This document shows positions 12,484-27,970 of a stretch of DNA of 64,000 bases, one piece after another. The notes beneath the pieces are model-generated. The model was not told where the DNA came from and did not search any database. It worked only from the letters and a program-made list of their open reading frames with translations. Location: positions 521,854 to 585,853 of the forward strand of contig NW_006281110.1 in assembly GCF_000203795.2 (NCBI RefSeq), given 5' to 3'. The position numbers and the translations under genes were made by a program. Positions within the stretch are counted from its first letter, which is position 1. Each line of letters opens with the position of its first letter. The stretch comes from Batrachochytrium dendrobatidis JAM81 (Eukaryota; Chytridiomycota; Chytridiomycetes; Rhizophydiales).

Positions 12484-13581
12484 TTAATCTGAAATCATTC
12501 CACGAGCAATAGCAATCTCTGCATTCATAATACTACTTCCTGCTGCACCCAGAATAGTATTATGAGATAGTAGAGTAAATTTGACATCAAATATGTTGCA
12601 GGGACGAATTCTTCCAATAACCACTGCATTTCCTTTTCCAATTCGAGCATCCAGTCGAGGCTGAGGACGATCGGGAAGGTGCGTGACGACCACTGCTTTC
12701 TCTGGAGCAGAATAAACACCAAGACGTTGAGGTTCACTGACGTATTGTGAAAGTACAGTTTCGATCTGTTCAATAGTTGGTGCAGGTCGTTGTTTGAATT
12801 CCACAAATACACTTTCTGTGTGACCATCAATCACAGCGACACGATTGCAACTCGCGGATAGTCGCATATCTTGAGCAGTTACAAAAGAAAAGTCTGTCTT
12901 GGATACAGTGCCTAGAATCTTGGATGCTTCTTCTTCCATCTTCTCTTCTTCACCAGAAATAAATGGCACTACATTTCCAAGAATATCCAGACTAGGAACA
13001 CCTGGATAACCTGCTCCCGAGATTGCTTGCATGGTTGTCACTACTACTCGTGAAAGAGGACCAAAAGCGTCTTGTAATGGCTTGAGAGCAACGACCAGTC
13101 CAGTAGTCGAGCAGTTTGCATTGGTGATCAGAAACCCTCGGTTTAATGAAAACAAACTGCGTTGATGAGGAATCATATCAAAATGGCTTGAATTGACTAA
13201 TGGCACAATAATAGGAACTGCAGGATTCATGCGATGATTCTTTGCGTTTGAAAAGACTGCCAACTCAGCCTTGAGAAAGGCCAGTTCAATGTCTCCAGCT
13301 ACTGCAGCGTCCAGTCCAGAGAAGATAATTCGACAGTTGCTCTTCACAAAGAATGTTGGATCGCATGGTTGAATGATGAGTGTTCCGGCAGCTTCAGGAA
13401 TAGGAGTGTCAAGCTTCCAATTGACACATTCCTTGTACATCTTGCCAACTGACCTTTCGGACGCACCCACTCCAGCAACAACCATTCGAGGATGAGACTC
13501 AAGCAGTTGAATAAACCGCTGTCCTACTGTTCCTGTAGCACCCAGAATACCCACTGGAATCTTTTGATTGATGACTGACAT
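12484..13581 (-). CDS. HOM2: Aspartate-semialdehyde dehydrogenase
   Basis: Single-exon gene, 365 aa, the usual length for the fungal enzyme. It reduces aspartyl-4-phosphate to aspartate semialdehyde with NADPH, the second step toward homoserine, threonine and methionine. The N terminus has the dinucleotide-binding loop GATGTVGQR. The catalytic cysteine lies in NANCSTTG, and QAISGAGYPGV follows as in the archaeal/fungal subclass. The C terminus includes HNTILGAAGSS. It has no introns, unlike most neighbours. The start is the only ATG at the expected N terminus (MSVINQKIPVGILGATG). Confidence 0.97.
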   Translation of the reverse strand: MSVINQKIPVGILGATGTVGQRFIQLLESHPRMVVAGVGASERSVGKMYKECVNWKLDTPIPEAAGTLIIQPCDPTFFVKSNCRIIFSGLDAAVAGDIELAFLKAELAVFSNAKNHRMNPAVPIIVPLVNSSHFDMIPHQRSLFSLNRGFLITNANCSTTGLVVALKPLQDAFGPLSRVVVTTMQAISGAGYPGVPSLDILGNVVPFISGEEEKMEEEASKILGTVSKTDFSFVTAQDMRLSASCNRVAVIDGHTESVFVEFKQRPAPTIEQIETVLSQYVSEPQRLGVYSAPEKAVVVTHLPDRPQPRLDARIGKGNAVVIGRIRPCNIFDVKFTLLSHNTILGAAGSSIMNAEIAIARGMISD

Positions 13582-13988
13582 GTTGATGGCGTTTAGAAAT
13601 ACTTGTGTAATAAGGGTGGAGGTTACAATGAATGATGTTCATGCATGGCAATGGCTTGAGTCAACCTCGATCAATCCAATGACTTGATTGTTCACTGTAA
13701 TCCTGCTCACTTTTACTATTCTTAATTCTTGAAAATATTATTCAATACAAACTATAATTTCAAGTTTATCCTTGATTTACTATTCAATTGTGTGTTTGAC
13801 TGCTTAACATACAGGAAATTGTTGAAGTTGTTTATAAAACCATCATGAATGTCATTGCTTGATGTTTTAAATCTGATAAATCAGTGAATTTGATCTTGAC
13901 ATTATTGGTAATACCTATGAATATGACAACATATGAATATTCTTGAAAGCACTAATACAATCAAAATAAAACAAGTAGTAATTTCAAC
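13582..13988. promoter_or_regulatory. Intergenic, HOM2 upstream region
   Basis: 407 bp between the HOM2 start and the HUB1 stop; both genes run on the minus strand. It is AT-rich with no recognisable gene, and should hold the HOM2 promoter and the HUB1 3' UTR. I see no identifiable Gcn4-type site. Confidence 0.4.
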
Positions 13989-14554
13989 TTACATTTCAAG
14001 ACTCATTCCATCATGAATTTCATCTAAAGAGAGCAATTGAACCAAAAGTTAATCAAAATTGAAATAGTATTGGAATAGTATTGGAATAGTATTACTAATA
14101 GGATTATAACTCACAATCTTCCAGAGTTATGTGATCCTTGTAAATCGTATACCATTTTTTAAGAACAATTTTCTCAGGCTTTGTACCAGTTTGTGCTGCA
14201 ATCAAAAGTTTCAAGACACCGACAGTGTCATCCGGACTTGAACAACATATATTTCAAGTTAACAATTCTGACTAAATGGATTGACTGGTCAACAAAAACA
14301 ATCCATCATGTATACAAGATTGTTTGAAATCAAAAACAGGGTTGACATACTTGCATTTAACTCTGACTTTTTTCCCAAGTCGATCGTTGCAGATAATCTA
14401 ATCAAATGAACAGTTTAGTAAGCTTTGAATAACAGAAACAAGTGTTGGTAGTGCCGACACTTGATGAAATTCATACAAACAATGACCAAGTTGACCAAGT
14501 TGAACATGTTTTTCACTCAAGTCAAACACCAATTCGACAGTTTACCTCAATCAT
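13989..14554 (-). CDS. HUB1: Ubiquitin-like splicing modifier Hub1 / UBL5
   Basis: Small ubiquitin-like protein that binds spliceosomal partners such as Snu66 non-covalently and influences 5' splice-site choice. Minus-strand exons are 14554-14546 (9 nt, MIE), 14397-14351, 14236-14115 and 14023-13989, giving 70 aa. The order of conserved blocks is diagnostic: [59 protein letters not shown]. The protein ends SLEM, about three residues shorter than human UBL5. No frame longer than about 40 codons covers it, so it is easily missed. Intron 3 contains three copies of an 11-nt repeat. Confidence 0.95.
14064..14096. repeat. 11-bp tandem repeat in a HUB1 intron
   Basis: Three tandem copies of ATTGGAATAGT-type sequence, near-perfect, within the third HUB1 intron. 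A short minisatellite with no evident function. Confidence 0.7.
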
Positions 14555-14696
14555 GCTTGCAAGTCGGGCAAAGAGTAAAAACTTGAGAATTCAATAAAAT
14601 AATAAATTGTTAATCTAAAGTTTTTGAAGTTTCCATAGTTGGATTAGTGTTGGCATTTCACTGTTTTTTGAGCAACAGCACAACTGTTTAGTGGAA

Positions 14697-17600
14697 ATGT
14701 CTGGTTCTTACACAGACGATGAGTCTGGTTTTGGAAATGCATTCTCTAGAAAGAGACTTTCTACACAACGGAAAACTAGATCTTCAACTGTTGCCAGTGG
14801 CCAGATGGCTGCTGGTTGTGATGCCATGGAAGTCTGCTCTACCGTAGCTAATGCTTCGAGTTGTACAGAACCTTCAGCTTACACTGATAATGAACTAGGA
14901 AACGCCTTGTCCATTCCTATTCAAAACGAACAGACTGCCAGTCTTGCAAATAACTTGAATCTTTTAATAGCAGTTCCTTCTGGTTTTACAAAAACTCTGG
15001 AATCAGCTGGATCTGGATCTACAGTCTCAAACAACAGCATGAATAATATAATTCCAAAAAACAGTCCTTCAAGTCCAAACCAACTCAAGACTGAATCTTG
15101 TATACAACAATCCAACTCTATTATGTCTCGGATAGATGCTCAACCTTGCATGGACAAAAACCTCAATTCTATCGAACTGGATTCCATCATGACTGTAGAC
15201 TACAAACAACACTCTCAAGATACGACTTCTAACACGATGCTCGAAACCATCTCTAATGATGGCAGTGTTATCAACAAATCTCGACGAAAAAGGTCACGAC
15301 ATCGCAAGAACACGACTATTGTGGTGTCAGAAGGAAGTGACATGGACGCATCTGAAGGTGACAGAAGTTCTCCAAGTCGCACTGTCGAGAAAAAAAGGGA
15401 AATCAGCAAACTTGTCATAGGAACGAGCAAGGTTCTTGGAAAAGGCTCGGATCTTCCCTCGGAAGAACGTCCTTATCATGATTTTTTTCCAGATCTGATA
15501 ATTGAGCAACCCATGCCCATTCTTCGATATGATACTGATCGATCCGATTCACTCGAATCCATCATGACCTCAAGTAATGAAGGCATCAATATGGCTTGCG
15601 ATCCTTTACAAAACGACACAACTGTTTGTTTGTCTGTCATGGGTCATCCATCTGAAATCACTAAAGGTGTTTGTCCGCCCATGACAAAAACATTGCCTGT
15701 ATTGTCCATGGATGCTTTTAAATCGGTACCTACTCCATCATATACTAAACTCAATAATACAGATCATTTGGACAAAGTCGTAAAGCCTCTTGCACCTTAT
15801 TCTCGGCATATTGGTAAAGTGTATTGTTTTGATTTTTGTTTTAGATTGATGGTTGTATTCACAAACTATTTTGGCTTGTTGATTAGAGCCATCTGAAGAT
15901 GATCTTGCAGAGCGTGTAGAATACGATATGGATGAACAAGGTCATTTTTTTATCAGTGTCATCATAGTATATCAAAATTTTGCTGATCTTGTTTTTTGAT
16001 TGTGAATTGTCTATTATGTAATATACAGATAGAATATGGCTTAATATGCTCAATGTTGAAAGGAAACGACAAGGTTATTGCATTTGCACAGAGGATCTTT
16101 TCGAAGCCATTATTGATCATATCGAAAAAGAGTGGTTTGATTTGGTAATTATATCGACAAGTCAATATAATTTTTGATAAATTTAAACATCCATCATAGT
16201 CTGATGATGCGGTGGACTCTATTCAAACTGCCATTGTAACCTGATTACTCTGTCAATTATCTAGACCAAGGATTTTCCTAAATCAGGAAGGGACGACACA
16301 TTTTATCCCGAAGACATTTCTTGTGCAGTGTGTGACGATGGAGAAGCAGAAAATAGCAACGCAATCGTGTTTTGTGATGGCTGCAATCTCGCAGTACACC
16401 AAGGTAATGAGTCGACACATTTCAAAAAAATAAATATTACCGATCCATGTTTACGGATGAATTATACACTGACAAGTAGTGTATATTCTTAGATTGCTAT
16501 GGCGTCCCGTTTATTCCCGAAGGGCAATGGCTTTGTCGCAAATGCATGCTTAGCCCGGAAACACCTGTTGTAAGTCTCCACATCAAGTACTGTTTTGGGT
16601 TCATGCTTTAGTAATTTAGACATTTCTGTTTTAAATTTAGTCTTGCCTTTTTTGTCCAATTAAAGGAGGTGCGTTTAAGCAAACAACGACCAATAAATGG
16701 GTTCATTTGAATTGCGCCATGTGGATTCCCGAATGCCATATTGCCAATACAGTTTACATGGAGCCAGTGGAGGGCACTGGCAACATTCCAAAAAGTAGAT
16801 GGCGACTAGTAAGTTTTTATTTGCCAAGAAAATTTTAAAGTCAATGTTGCGCTTTAACACTGTGATTACGAGTGTATTGCTTATACTGTATATTTGACGA
16901 CTTTTAATCAATATGTCTTGGAATTTTTAAAAGATTTGTTACATTTGCAGAAAACGATATGGCGCACCTATTCAGTGTAGTAACAAAGCTTGCTTTGTGC
17001 CATTTCATGCATCATGTGCTCGAAAAGCAAAACTGTTTATGAGGATGCGAGGAGTCCACAACAATGATCCCAACAACTTTCGTGCATACTGTGACAAGCA
17101 TACGCCAGTAAGTTGCTGGGCTTTTGTTGATTGAATTGTCTAAATGTTTTAAAGAAGGCTAAATTGACAAATGAATTTAGAAAGAATATCGCGAGCTGGT
17201 AGATGTCGAGGCAACAACTCACGCAGCTCAAATGGAGCTTTTCAATGTGCCTATTCCTTCAATGATTCATCAAAAGCGTTCGATGTATGGTTCTAATATC
17301 AGTGATGCTCTTGATTCAGACGATGATCAAAGCATTGCATTGCACACATCAACTGGGCCTCGGAAAAAAAAGCAACTGGTGCATGGAAGCGACACTAATC
17401 GATCAGATTTCTCCAAATCGAATGCAAGCGGTACAGCTAGCTCTGTCTGCCATAACGCAGGGAATCAGAGTAGTACCGTGTCACATGCTTTATCATTTCC
17501 ATCGACTTCATCTGACATTACAAATCGATTACAGTTATGCTTGGCTACTCCAGTAATTCCACAGTATATTTTTCATCAAGTTTTGGAATCAACTACATCC

Positions 17601-18631
17601 TATTCGCCAAGAAAAAAGGACGAACTGATTGGAAAAATTGCAAAATATTGGTCTTTAAAGCGTGAAAGCAGACGAGGAGCAGCTCTTCTTAAGCGACTTC
17701 ATCTTGAGGTCAGTTGCTTGTTTCATTATACTAGGTTTTTGATACATGTAAACGTTTTTAAACTTTTGACGGGCTTTTACTACTTATTGATGGATGGGAA
17801 TAGCCTTGGACTACCACTGCATCTGCCCACAAAGAGGATGAAGAATTTAAGATGAAGAAATACGAGGTATATAATGACTTTATCTGTACTATATCTCGAT
17901 TGGATAACGAGTTTTGATTAGCATATGAATAATCTGATTTTATTTGAAATGTGTTTAGCTGCTTGGCGTATTGAGGCGAGATTTTGAGCGGGTGAGATTG
18001 CTTACTGAGTTGGTCCGCAAAAGAGAAAAGGAAAAGGAAAGGATTTGCAAAATCCAGTACGAATACTTTGAAAAGTTGCTAAATCCACTTGCAAGCATAT
18101 TTCGCCCTTTACTAGATCAACTCAAATAGTAAGCATGTTGCTTGTCCATCTTGAGCTGATTTATATCAAGAGTAGTACAATATTCAAATTGTATTAAATC
18201 TATAAATGCATTTGTGTTTTTACTTACCTTTACCTTTTAGTATTGATCGTCATAAAATCTTTACGTTTCCTGTTAGCAAGGAAGATGCTCCCGACTACTT
18301 TGATCACGTCAAGTCGCCAATGGATTATACGACAATGACGCTAAAGTTTGATGCCTTTGAATACCTAACGGTTGATGATTTTCAGGTATGTAATTCATGT
18401 CTATAATATAAATGTGATTCTATTGCTGACATATTGTAGGCTGATTTGGATTTGGTGATCAACAACTGCTTATTTTACAACAAACCAAATACTGTTTACT
18501 CGAGAGCGGCTTTGAGACTCAAAGCAACTTTGGCTCCAATAATGCAGGATATAAGGAAACGAACAGCATGTACATTGACAGATACTGGGCTGTTAAACAC
18601 CAATGTCGATCATTCAGATATGATTGGATAA
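14697..18631 (+). CDS. NTO1: NTO1/BRPF-like scaffold with EPL, PHD, extended PHD and bromodomain
   Basis: Chromatin reader and scaffold of a MYST-type histone acetyltransferase complex (NuA3 in yeast, MOZ/BRPF in animals). Exons are 14697-15813, 15887-15940, 16029-16144, 16265-16403, 16493-16569, 16641-16808, 16934-17107, 17181-17708, 17804-17866, 17959-18128, 18241-18385 and 18440-18631, giving 980 aa. A disordered N terminus of about 370 aa leads to an enhancer-of-polycomb-like segment ([14 protein letters not shown]). A PHD finger follows ([25 protein letters not shown]), then a zinc knuckle with an extended PHD ([38 protein letters not shown]). A C-terminal bromodomain contains SPMDYTTM and [14 protein letters not shown]. 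The bromodomain placement agrees with yeast Nto1-like fungal proteins. All twelve exons join in compatible phase. Start chosen at 14697, the first ATG. Confidence 0.9.
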
Positions 18632-19373
18632 TCAGACCTTGATGCTTGTGGATTTAATTTCAACTTTTGAGACTTGCGCAGCTCTTGATTTAGTTCATCA
18701 TTGACCTTTAAAATCAATATTAATTTGGCTCTATTGATTTTTAAATCTCAAACCATTCTTCATACAGTATTATCACGATTTGCAAACGAGGCAAAGCTTA
18801 TGTTTAAAACATTGATGACTGGCATAAATTTTAGTATAATTATTCGATTGTGTTTATGTTGTGTGATTTTTGGGGTTTTTTGACTGGTGTACGGGCTTTA
18901 CTTTTACAACAGTCATTCTAATGTTGGCTAGTACAGCTGATTTTGAAGTATTCCCGTGTACTATAAGTGTGTCGCGACTGTAACATGGTAATAAGAACAC
19001 TACAAAAATCACCCGCCGTACTCACGTAAAACAAAACAGTAGATAAGGATATCAAATTATACGATAAACAGTCAATGTCATGAAATGTCATGAAATGATT
19101 GGCTGGACAATATTACTTTTTAATCGACTGACTTTTCATATTTTTGTATAAAGAAATTAAACAAAAATTCACACTACAATTTGAGTGATTCTCACAGCAA
19201 ACTCAATCTGCAGATTTCAACAAATGAATTTGGTGATTATACAAATTGTTGTGCCAAAAGAGAACATCGTTTCAGTTCAAAATTAGTTTGATTTTTGACA
19301 AAAATAATTTTCAATTTTGACCGATTTTGTAGTTGAAATTCGATAATTTGCACTTGAATTAGTTAAGATTAAA
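18632..19373. other. Intergenic, NTO1 to TRM4, with an incomplete element copy
   Basis: 742 bp. From about 19012 it carries a repeat-family left end (CGCCGTACTCACGTAAAAC) and internal sequence resembling copy E (GGCTGGACAATATTACT, TTTTTGTATAAA, GGTGATTATACAA), up to about 19300. The right terminus is missing. The remnant lies directly upstream of the TRM4 start, so it may overlap that promoter. No gene was recognised between 18632 and 19012. Confidence 0.5.
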
Positions 19374-23050
<3,677 letters not shown>

Positions 23051-23082
23051 GGGCAATGCTACAGACCAAGTAAATTATATTA

Positions 23083-23577
23083 CAACCGTATTCATGTAAA
23101 ATGGAACACTTGTATTTATCTTGCATCAAGTCTCTTGGTTTTGAAATAAAAATAGCTAAATGTTGCGCTTTCCTAATACAAATTGACTTGAATAGACATT
23201 TTGAATGTTTAAAGCAGTGTTCATTATACAAAATCAAACTATAGGTTTGAACTGATATTGTTTTCATCTGGTAGTCATGCATTGTACGATCACCAGATTT
23301 ATTCAAATCCATTCAAATCTATTCATTGCAATCTGCATATTAGATTTGAATGTTGTCCACAAACTCTACACACTCATTATTGTTGTATATTAACATCTCG
23401 GATACATTCTAGTTCAAGTGAACAAGATTGCACGTTCTAGATGAACACAAAAAATCAGTCAACAAAAGAGTTCAAAAAACAATATTTCTAGTAAACTGGC
23501 AAATGATGTCATAAAACTAGCCGTTTATTATACACTGTCACCCTTGTTTAGTGTTTCATGTTGCGTGAATACAAGTG
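23083..23577. mobile_element. MITE-like element, copy A, between TRM4 and the SCY1-like gene
   Basis: 495 bp with TA on both sides (23081-23082, 23578-23579). Left end CAACCGTATTCATGTAAAAT; right end reverse-complemented CACTTGTATTCACGCAACAT. From about 23214 to the right end it is nearly identical to copy B (26704-27123) in opposite orientation. It fills nearly all of the 537-bp gap between two convergent genes. AATAAA occurs on the plus strand at 23145-23150 and on the minus strand at 23529-23524, so it appears to provide both poly(A) signals. Confidence 0.8.
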
Positions 23578-23587
23578 TAAGAGTTTA

Positions 23588-26500
23588 TTATAACTCGGTG
23601 AGTTTTGTTCCAAGTCTTGCGGCTTTTCTAGCCTCGCGTTGTGCTAAAAGAGCTTCACGACGTTTTTGTCGCTCTTCCTCGCGATTGCTAGATGCCGTGG
23701 TAGATTTCAAGTTGGTATTCGAAAATGACGATACTGGTTTAGGTCCCATAGATATTGGCTGAGATGACCAGTTATCTGACCATGAATCCCAATCCTTTGA
23801 AGCTGCGTTTGTGGGAGAAACCATTTTAGTAGGGTCTGTTGATTGATGGGATATCAAAAATAAGAAACCACATTAGCAAAGGGTGAACTTGACGGTACTA
23901 TACAGTATCAAAACAACCAGCTGAAATCAAAATTAACCAACCTTGAACTGGACTTTTAGGCTGCATTGACTCGTCTATATCCCAACCACTGTCATCCCAC
24001 CCGTTTGTTGTTTCAGCCGCCAAAGCACTTTCCAAATGAGGATTAGCAAAAGCTCCAGCTGTTGTATTACCTGCATCAGTGTCAAACTTGAATGAATCTG
24101 TAGCTGCAAAAGTGGTAGATGGGGTCAAAGTCTTGACATTTTTCTCGTCAGATGTTGGATCGAGTATAGAAGAAGCAGATGTTCCATCAGGCTTAGTATC
24201 ATATATGCTCATGGATGTTGCAATACGCGAAGACATGGCTGAAATGGCCCATCCAGCCCATCCATCATTGGCACCACCTCCTGTAGAAGGGCTGTTGGAA
24301 AAAGTTTCTGCTTCCTTTGGTACAGCTTGAACCGCACTTTCAGGCTAAACAGAATAGTCAAATAGCACGAAACATTAGAAATATTTAATGAAATCAGTTT
24401 AGAATAAATTAGGATTGTGATCAATACAAACCATTTCTTCGGCTGCACTTTCAAGCTTTTTTATAAAAAGAGACATATTCTTTAATGCCTGTACACGGTT
24501 GACTCTAAACATACAATATTAGAATATTGAATCGAATATTTTAATTCATAAAGCAAACCAACATCTTACTTTTCTTGATCCAGGATAAGCGGAGAGATGC
24601 TAGGAATAATCTTTTGAGCAATCTCTGATGGATCATAGCAATCGATTGTAGCTTGAAGTTTAAACAATGCCGGTATTAATACGAGTGTCTGGCATTTAAA
24701 CTATACATATCTATGAATTAGATTTAAATCAAACTATACCTGCAAGCGCCATCAAACCAGCTTTTCGAGCTGGGGGAAATCTATCATGAAGACTACGAAT
24801 AAATGCAGTAGAAAGTATTTTTTTCTTGATCTAGATGGTGATATTTTTGGTTAATGTCCATAGCATCAAACGCAATGTTTTGATATTCATCATATTTGCA
24901 AACTGTATAGTTCTCTGCAATAAACTCGCATTACCGAATCACTCATATAAATACTGATTTTTCCTAGACAGATTGTGGTATTCTACAAATACACGATACC
25001 AATTAGTACGCTCATTCAAAAAACATGTTTTGCTTAAATGTATTAAAGGTGTTTGTTACGTGGGTACAATTCCCAACAACTAGCAAGTACTCAACTGTTC
25101 TAATTCCTGGCTCTTCGTCTGCTTGAAGTTTTGCTAAATATCTAAGAATATCATTGTTGATGATACGCTCCGAAAGCTGGAATGCAATAGTTAGTATTTA
25201 AAGGCAGCTTCTAGCAAAATAGCTAGCAAAGCATACCTTTGGTGCAATGACCAAAACAGACTTGAGTGTACTTTCACGCACAGTTGCCTATTTGATGAAG
25301 CGTTGGTAAGCTCGCGCATAAAGTATGCAAAACGGCCTTTTATTTATATAAAAACTTACACTAGTATCGCCAAATCCGGTTGCCTACATAGTATTATAAT
25401 TATAACCCATGTGAGTCAAGGGTTTTCACTCATCAAAAACAAGATATGCAATCCAGATCTACACCAACTCACCAAATTAGGAAATATTTTTTCTGACACA
25501 ATCTTTTGACTAAGATGTCCAATGTAAGAACCTAAACTCTCGCAAAGGGTTACACGAATTGAGCGATCAGAAGACGCAAATAATTTTGTAATGATAGGAA
25601 CAATAAGTGTCCCAAAAGCTGATTCGTCTAGCCTGGAGCCAATCTTGAGAATAGGTCCAAGAGCCTTGGCATCGGCACCACCAAATTCAAGAGCGTTGAT
25701 CAGTTCAGGAAGAATCTTGTACTTGCAAAATTCTAGTGGAAATAATACTACGGATGTATTGATAGTACTAGTTTTAAAAGCAGCAAATCAGATTGTGTAT
25801 CAAGATCATTCAAACACGCAGTATGTCCAACTTACTTGAAGTATGCATTTTTTTCATGAGGATCCTTTAAAGAAAATTGTTCTAGAAACAGTGAGGTTTT
25901 GACAAAATCGTTATCAAAATAGCCTCCTTTATCCTGAGCAGACTTTAAAACCTGGTCAAATGTAGGACGAAGTTTGGGATTGATATGACGCATCTTTTGG
26001 CATAATGACATCATGGATGATGGAATGGATCCCAAGCCAGTCTGACCATTAAAAATATCGTGAATTAAACAGGAGAATCCCCAGATATCCAGAGACGTTA
26101 TAGGTTGGCTGTAGTCATTGACAAAGTAAAAACCATTAGCGCAAGATAAATATATGCGCTTAGCAATTTTTGAAACACGAGTCAAGTATACCTTGCTAAA
26201 ACCGAGGTGGAGCTCTTGACTACCTCTGGTGGAATGGTATGCTCCTGAGACGAGATCATGATGGCATGTCGAAAGATGGGTGGGTTTTCGTCCTTGAGCG
26301 AGCTAAGAAAGTCTAATCCGCCAAGTCTTGACATGTTTACATGAATCAGTCTTGGCACGGGATTATCAAACCTGTCCGTAATGTTAAAAAAGATGAACTT
26401 ACTTCCACTCACCCGATTGGGTTGAAAAAATAGAGGTAAGTCGCACGTTAGCATAAATAAGCGCACAGTCTTGTGTCAAAAACTTCAAAGCGCTCGCAAG

Positions 26501-27688
26501 CTTGAATAGACCTAAACTTACAAGATTTGCATCTTGCAGTTTTGACTGATCGTGAATGAGTGGGGTTACCGACTCAGTTCCAATAATAATCTGAGTCTCA
26601 GTCTAGTTATGAATAGATTGATTGCATACGTAGTAGTTGAAAAAGACGTGTAACACAACCAAAACATCAATTATTGTTAGATGCAGTACATTGATACAAT
26701 TTACACTTGTATTCACGCAACATGAAACACTAAACAAGGGTGACAGTGTATAATAAACGGCTAGTTTTATGACATCATTTGCCAGTTTACTAGAAATATT
26801 GTTTTTTGAACTCTTTTGACTGATTTTTGTGTTCATCTAGAACGTGCAATCTTGTTCACTTGAACTAGAATGTATCCGAGATGTTAATATACAACAATAA
26901 TGAGTGTGTAGAGTTTGTGGACAACATTCAAATCTAATATGCAGATTGCAATGAATAGATTTGAATGGATTTGAATAAATCTGGTGATCGTACAATGCAT
27001 GACTACCAGATGAAAACAATATCAGTTCAAACCTATAGTTTGATTTTGTATAATGAACACTGTTTTAAACAACTCATTAAGTAGCAGTGACTGCTAGTGT
27101 TCCATTTTACATGAGTACGGCTGTGAATTAATTTTAAACCTAGAATACTAAAACAGGCTTACTTCGCAGCCATCTATATAGCGTAAAATATCAGGATAAC
27201 GGATAGTTTTTGCCCGACGAAGTGCGTTTTGAGCAAGATCCAGTTTATCTCGATGCAAGTTGCAATCAAAGATGAATACTGATACAGGTTGTTGGTCGTC
27301 CTAACATTGCACCATGACAAATGATTGTTAGTATAGTCAACAAGAGTTTGAATTTATAGAGATACATGTAGTTCTATCAACGTATCAAGATGAGATTGAC
27401 GAGGTAATCTTGAATGAACTCCAAGTTTGAGAGTTGAATTCATTCTACAACTGTTGTGGATATTTGCAGTGTGTAGATGTTTGAAGTTGGTCTAGTAAAA
27501 GTAGTCATTGTATGATAGTGCAATGGTAGAAACCTGCAGACCTTTTTGATTCCAGTGTGAAGAACCCAGAGTGACTCTTCCGGTTGCTGAGAAGTTGGCA
27601 GTCCAATAGAAAAAAGGAGATTAGGTTGCTGGGAACCCAATGCCTTGGAGAGAGTTGATTTGGCAAAATCCAAGACAAACGAAGTCAT
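23588..27688 (-). CDS. SCY1-like pseudokinase with HEAT repeats (SCYL1/Cex1)
   Basis: SCYL1/Cex1-type protein, linked in other species to COPI traffic and nuclear tRNA export. Fifteen minus-strand exons give 762 aa: 27688-27542, 27300-27163, 26602-26403, 26326-26192, 26108-25836, 25767-25473, 25383-25360 (24 nt), 25287-25237, 25176-25096, 24982-24935, 24830-24740, 24651-24570, 24504-24432, 24344-23942, 23835-23588. The N-terminal kinase fold is degenerate: the HRD position reads ALIYANVRL and the DFG position KLGGLDFL. HEAT repeats follow (EFCKYKILPELINALEFG, NTTICLGKI). The tail has W-rich acidic blocks and ends in a basic KRREALLAQREARKAAR segment, as in SCYL1. Intron 2 holds element B and element A abuts the stop codon, so inverted near-identical repeats bracket most of the gene. 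Confidence 0.9.
26704..27123. mobile_element. MITE-like element, copy B, inside intron 2 of the SCY1-like gene
   Basis: 420 bp; left TA at 26702-26703, right flank TG (a probable mutated TA). About 365 bp is nearly identical to copy A in reverse orientation, with two small indels visible near the GAACTC...GTGTTC stretch. Outside that block the first 70-130 bp of the other end differ apart from the terminal repeat, which suggests partial gene conversion or a chimeric copy. It lies between the donor at 27162 and the acceptor at 26603. Confidence 0.8.
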
Positions 27689-27970
27689 GTTTGGGCAGTT
27701 TGTCAAACACTTGGCAAGACACGAATTGCAGGAACTTGAAGTTGTGGTAGGAATCCAAGACAGTTTACAGCTCGAGTGATGATGAATGGCATTGAAGGAT
27801 TATCGCGAATGGCAAGACTTGTTGGAATCTTACAGTTCACGGTTAATGCAAGACAATTTAATCATTCAAGACCATCAACTATTCATTTTATTAAGCAAAG
27901 ACTGCTTACACCAGATTGAGATTCATTCAAGACTGAGTTGTTATAGTAAATAATCAATACATTTGAAAAA

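Noticed and set aside
26500..26525. Apparent GT donor and AG acceptor in exon 3 of the SCY1-like gene (GTAAGTTTAG)
   Set aside because: The ten bases are in frame (VSL) and give NLVSLGLFKLASAL, matching the family. Removing them breaks the frame, and an intron cannot be that short.
23258..27019. Identical 60-codon frames at 23258-23440 (+) and 26837-27019 (-)
   Set aside because: They are mirror images within repeat copies A and B. Identity comes from the duplicated element, with no ATG context or protein-like composition, so neither is a gene.
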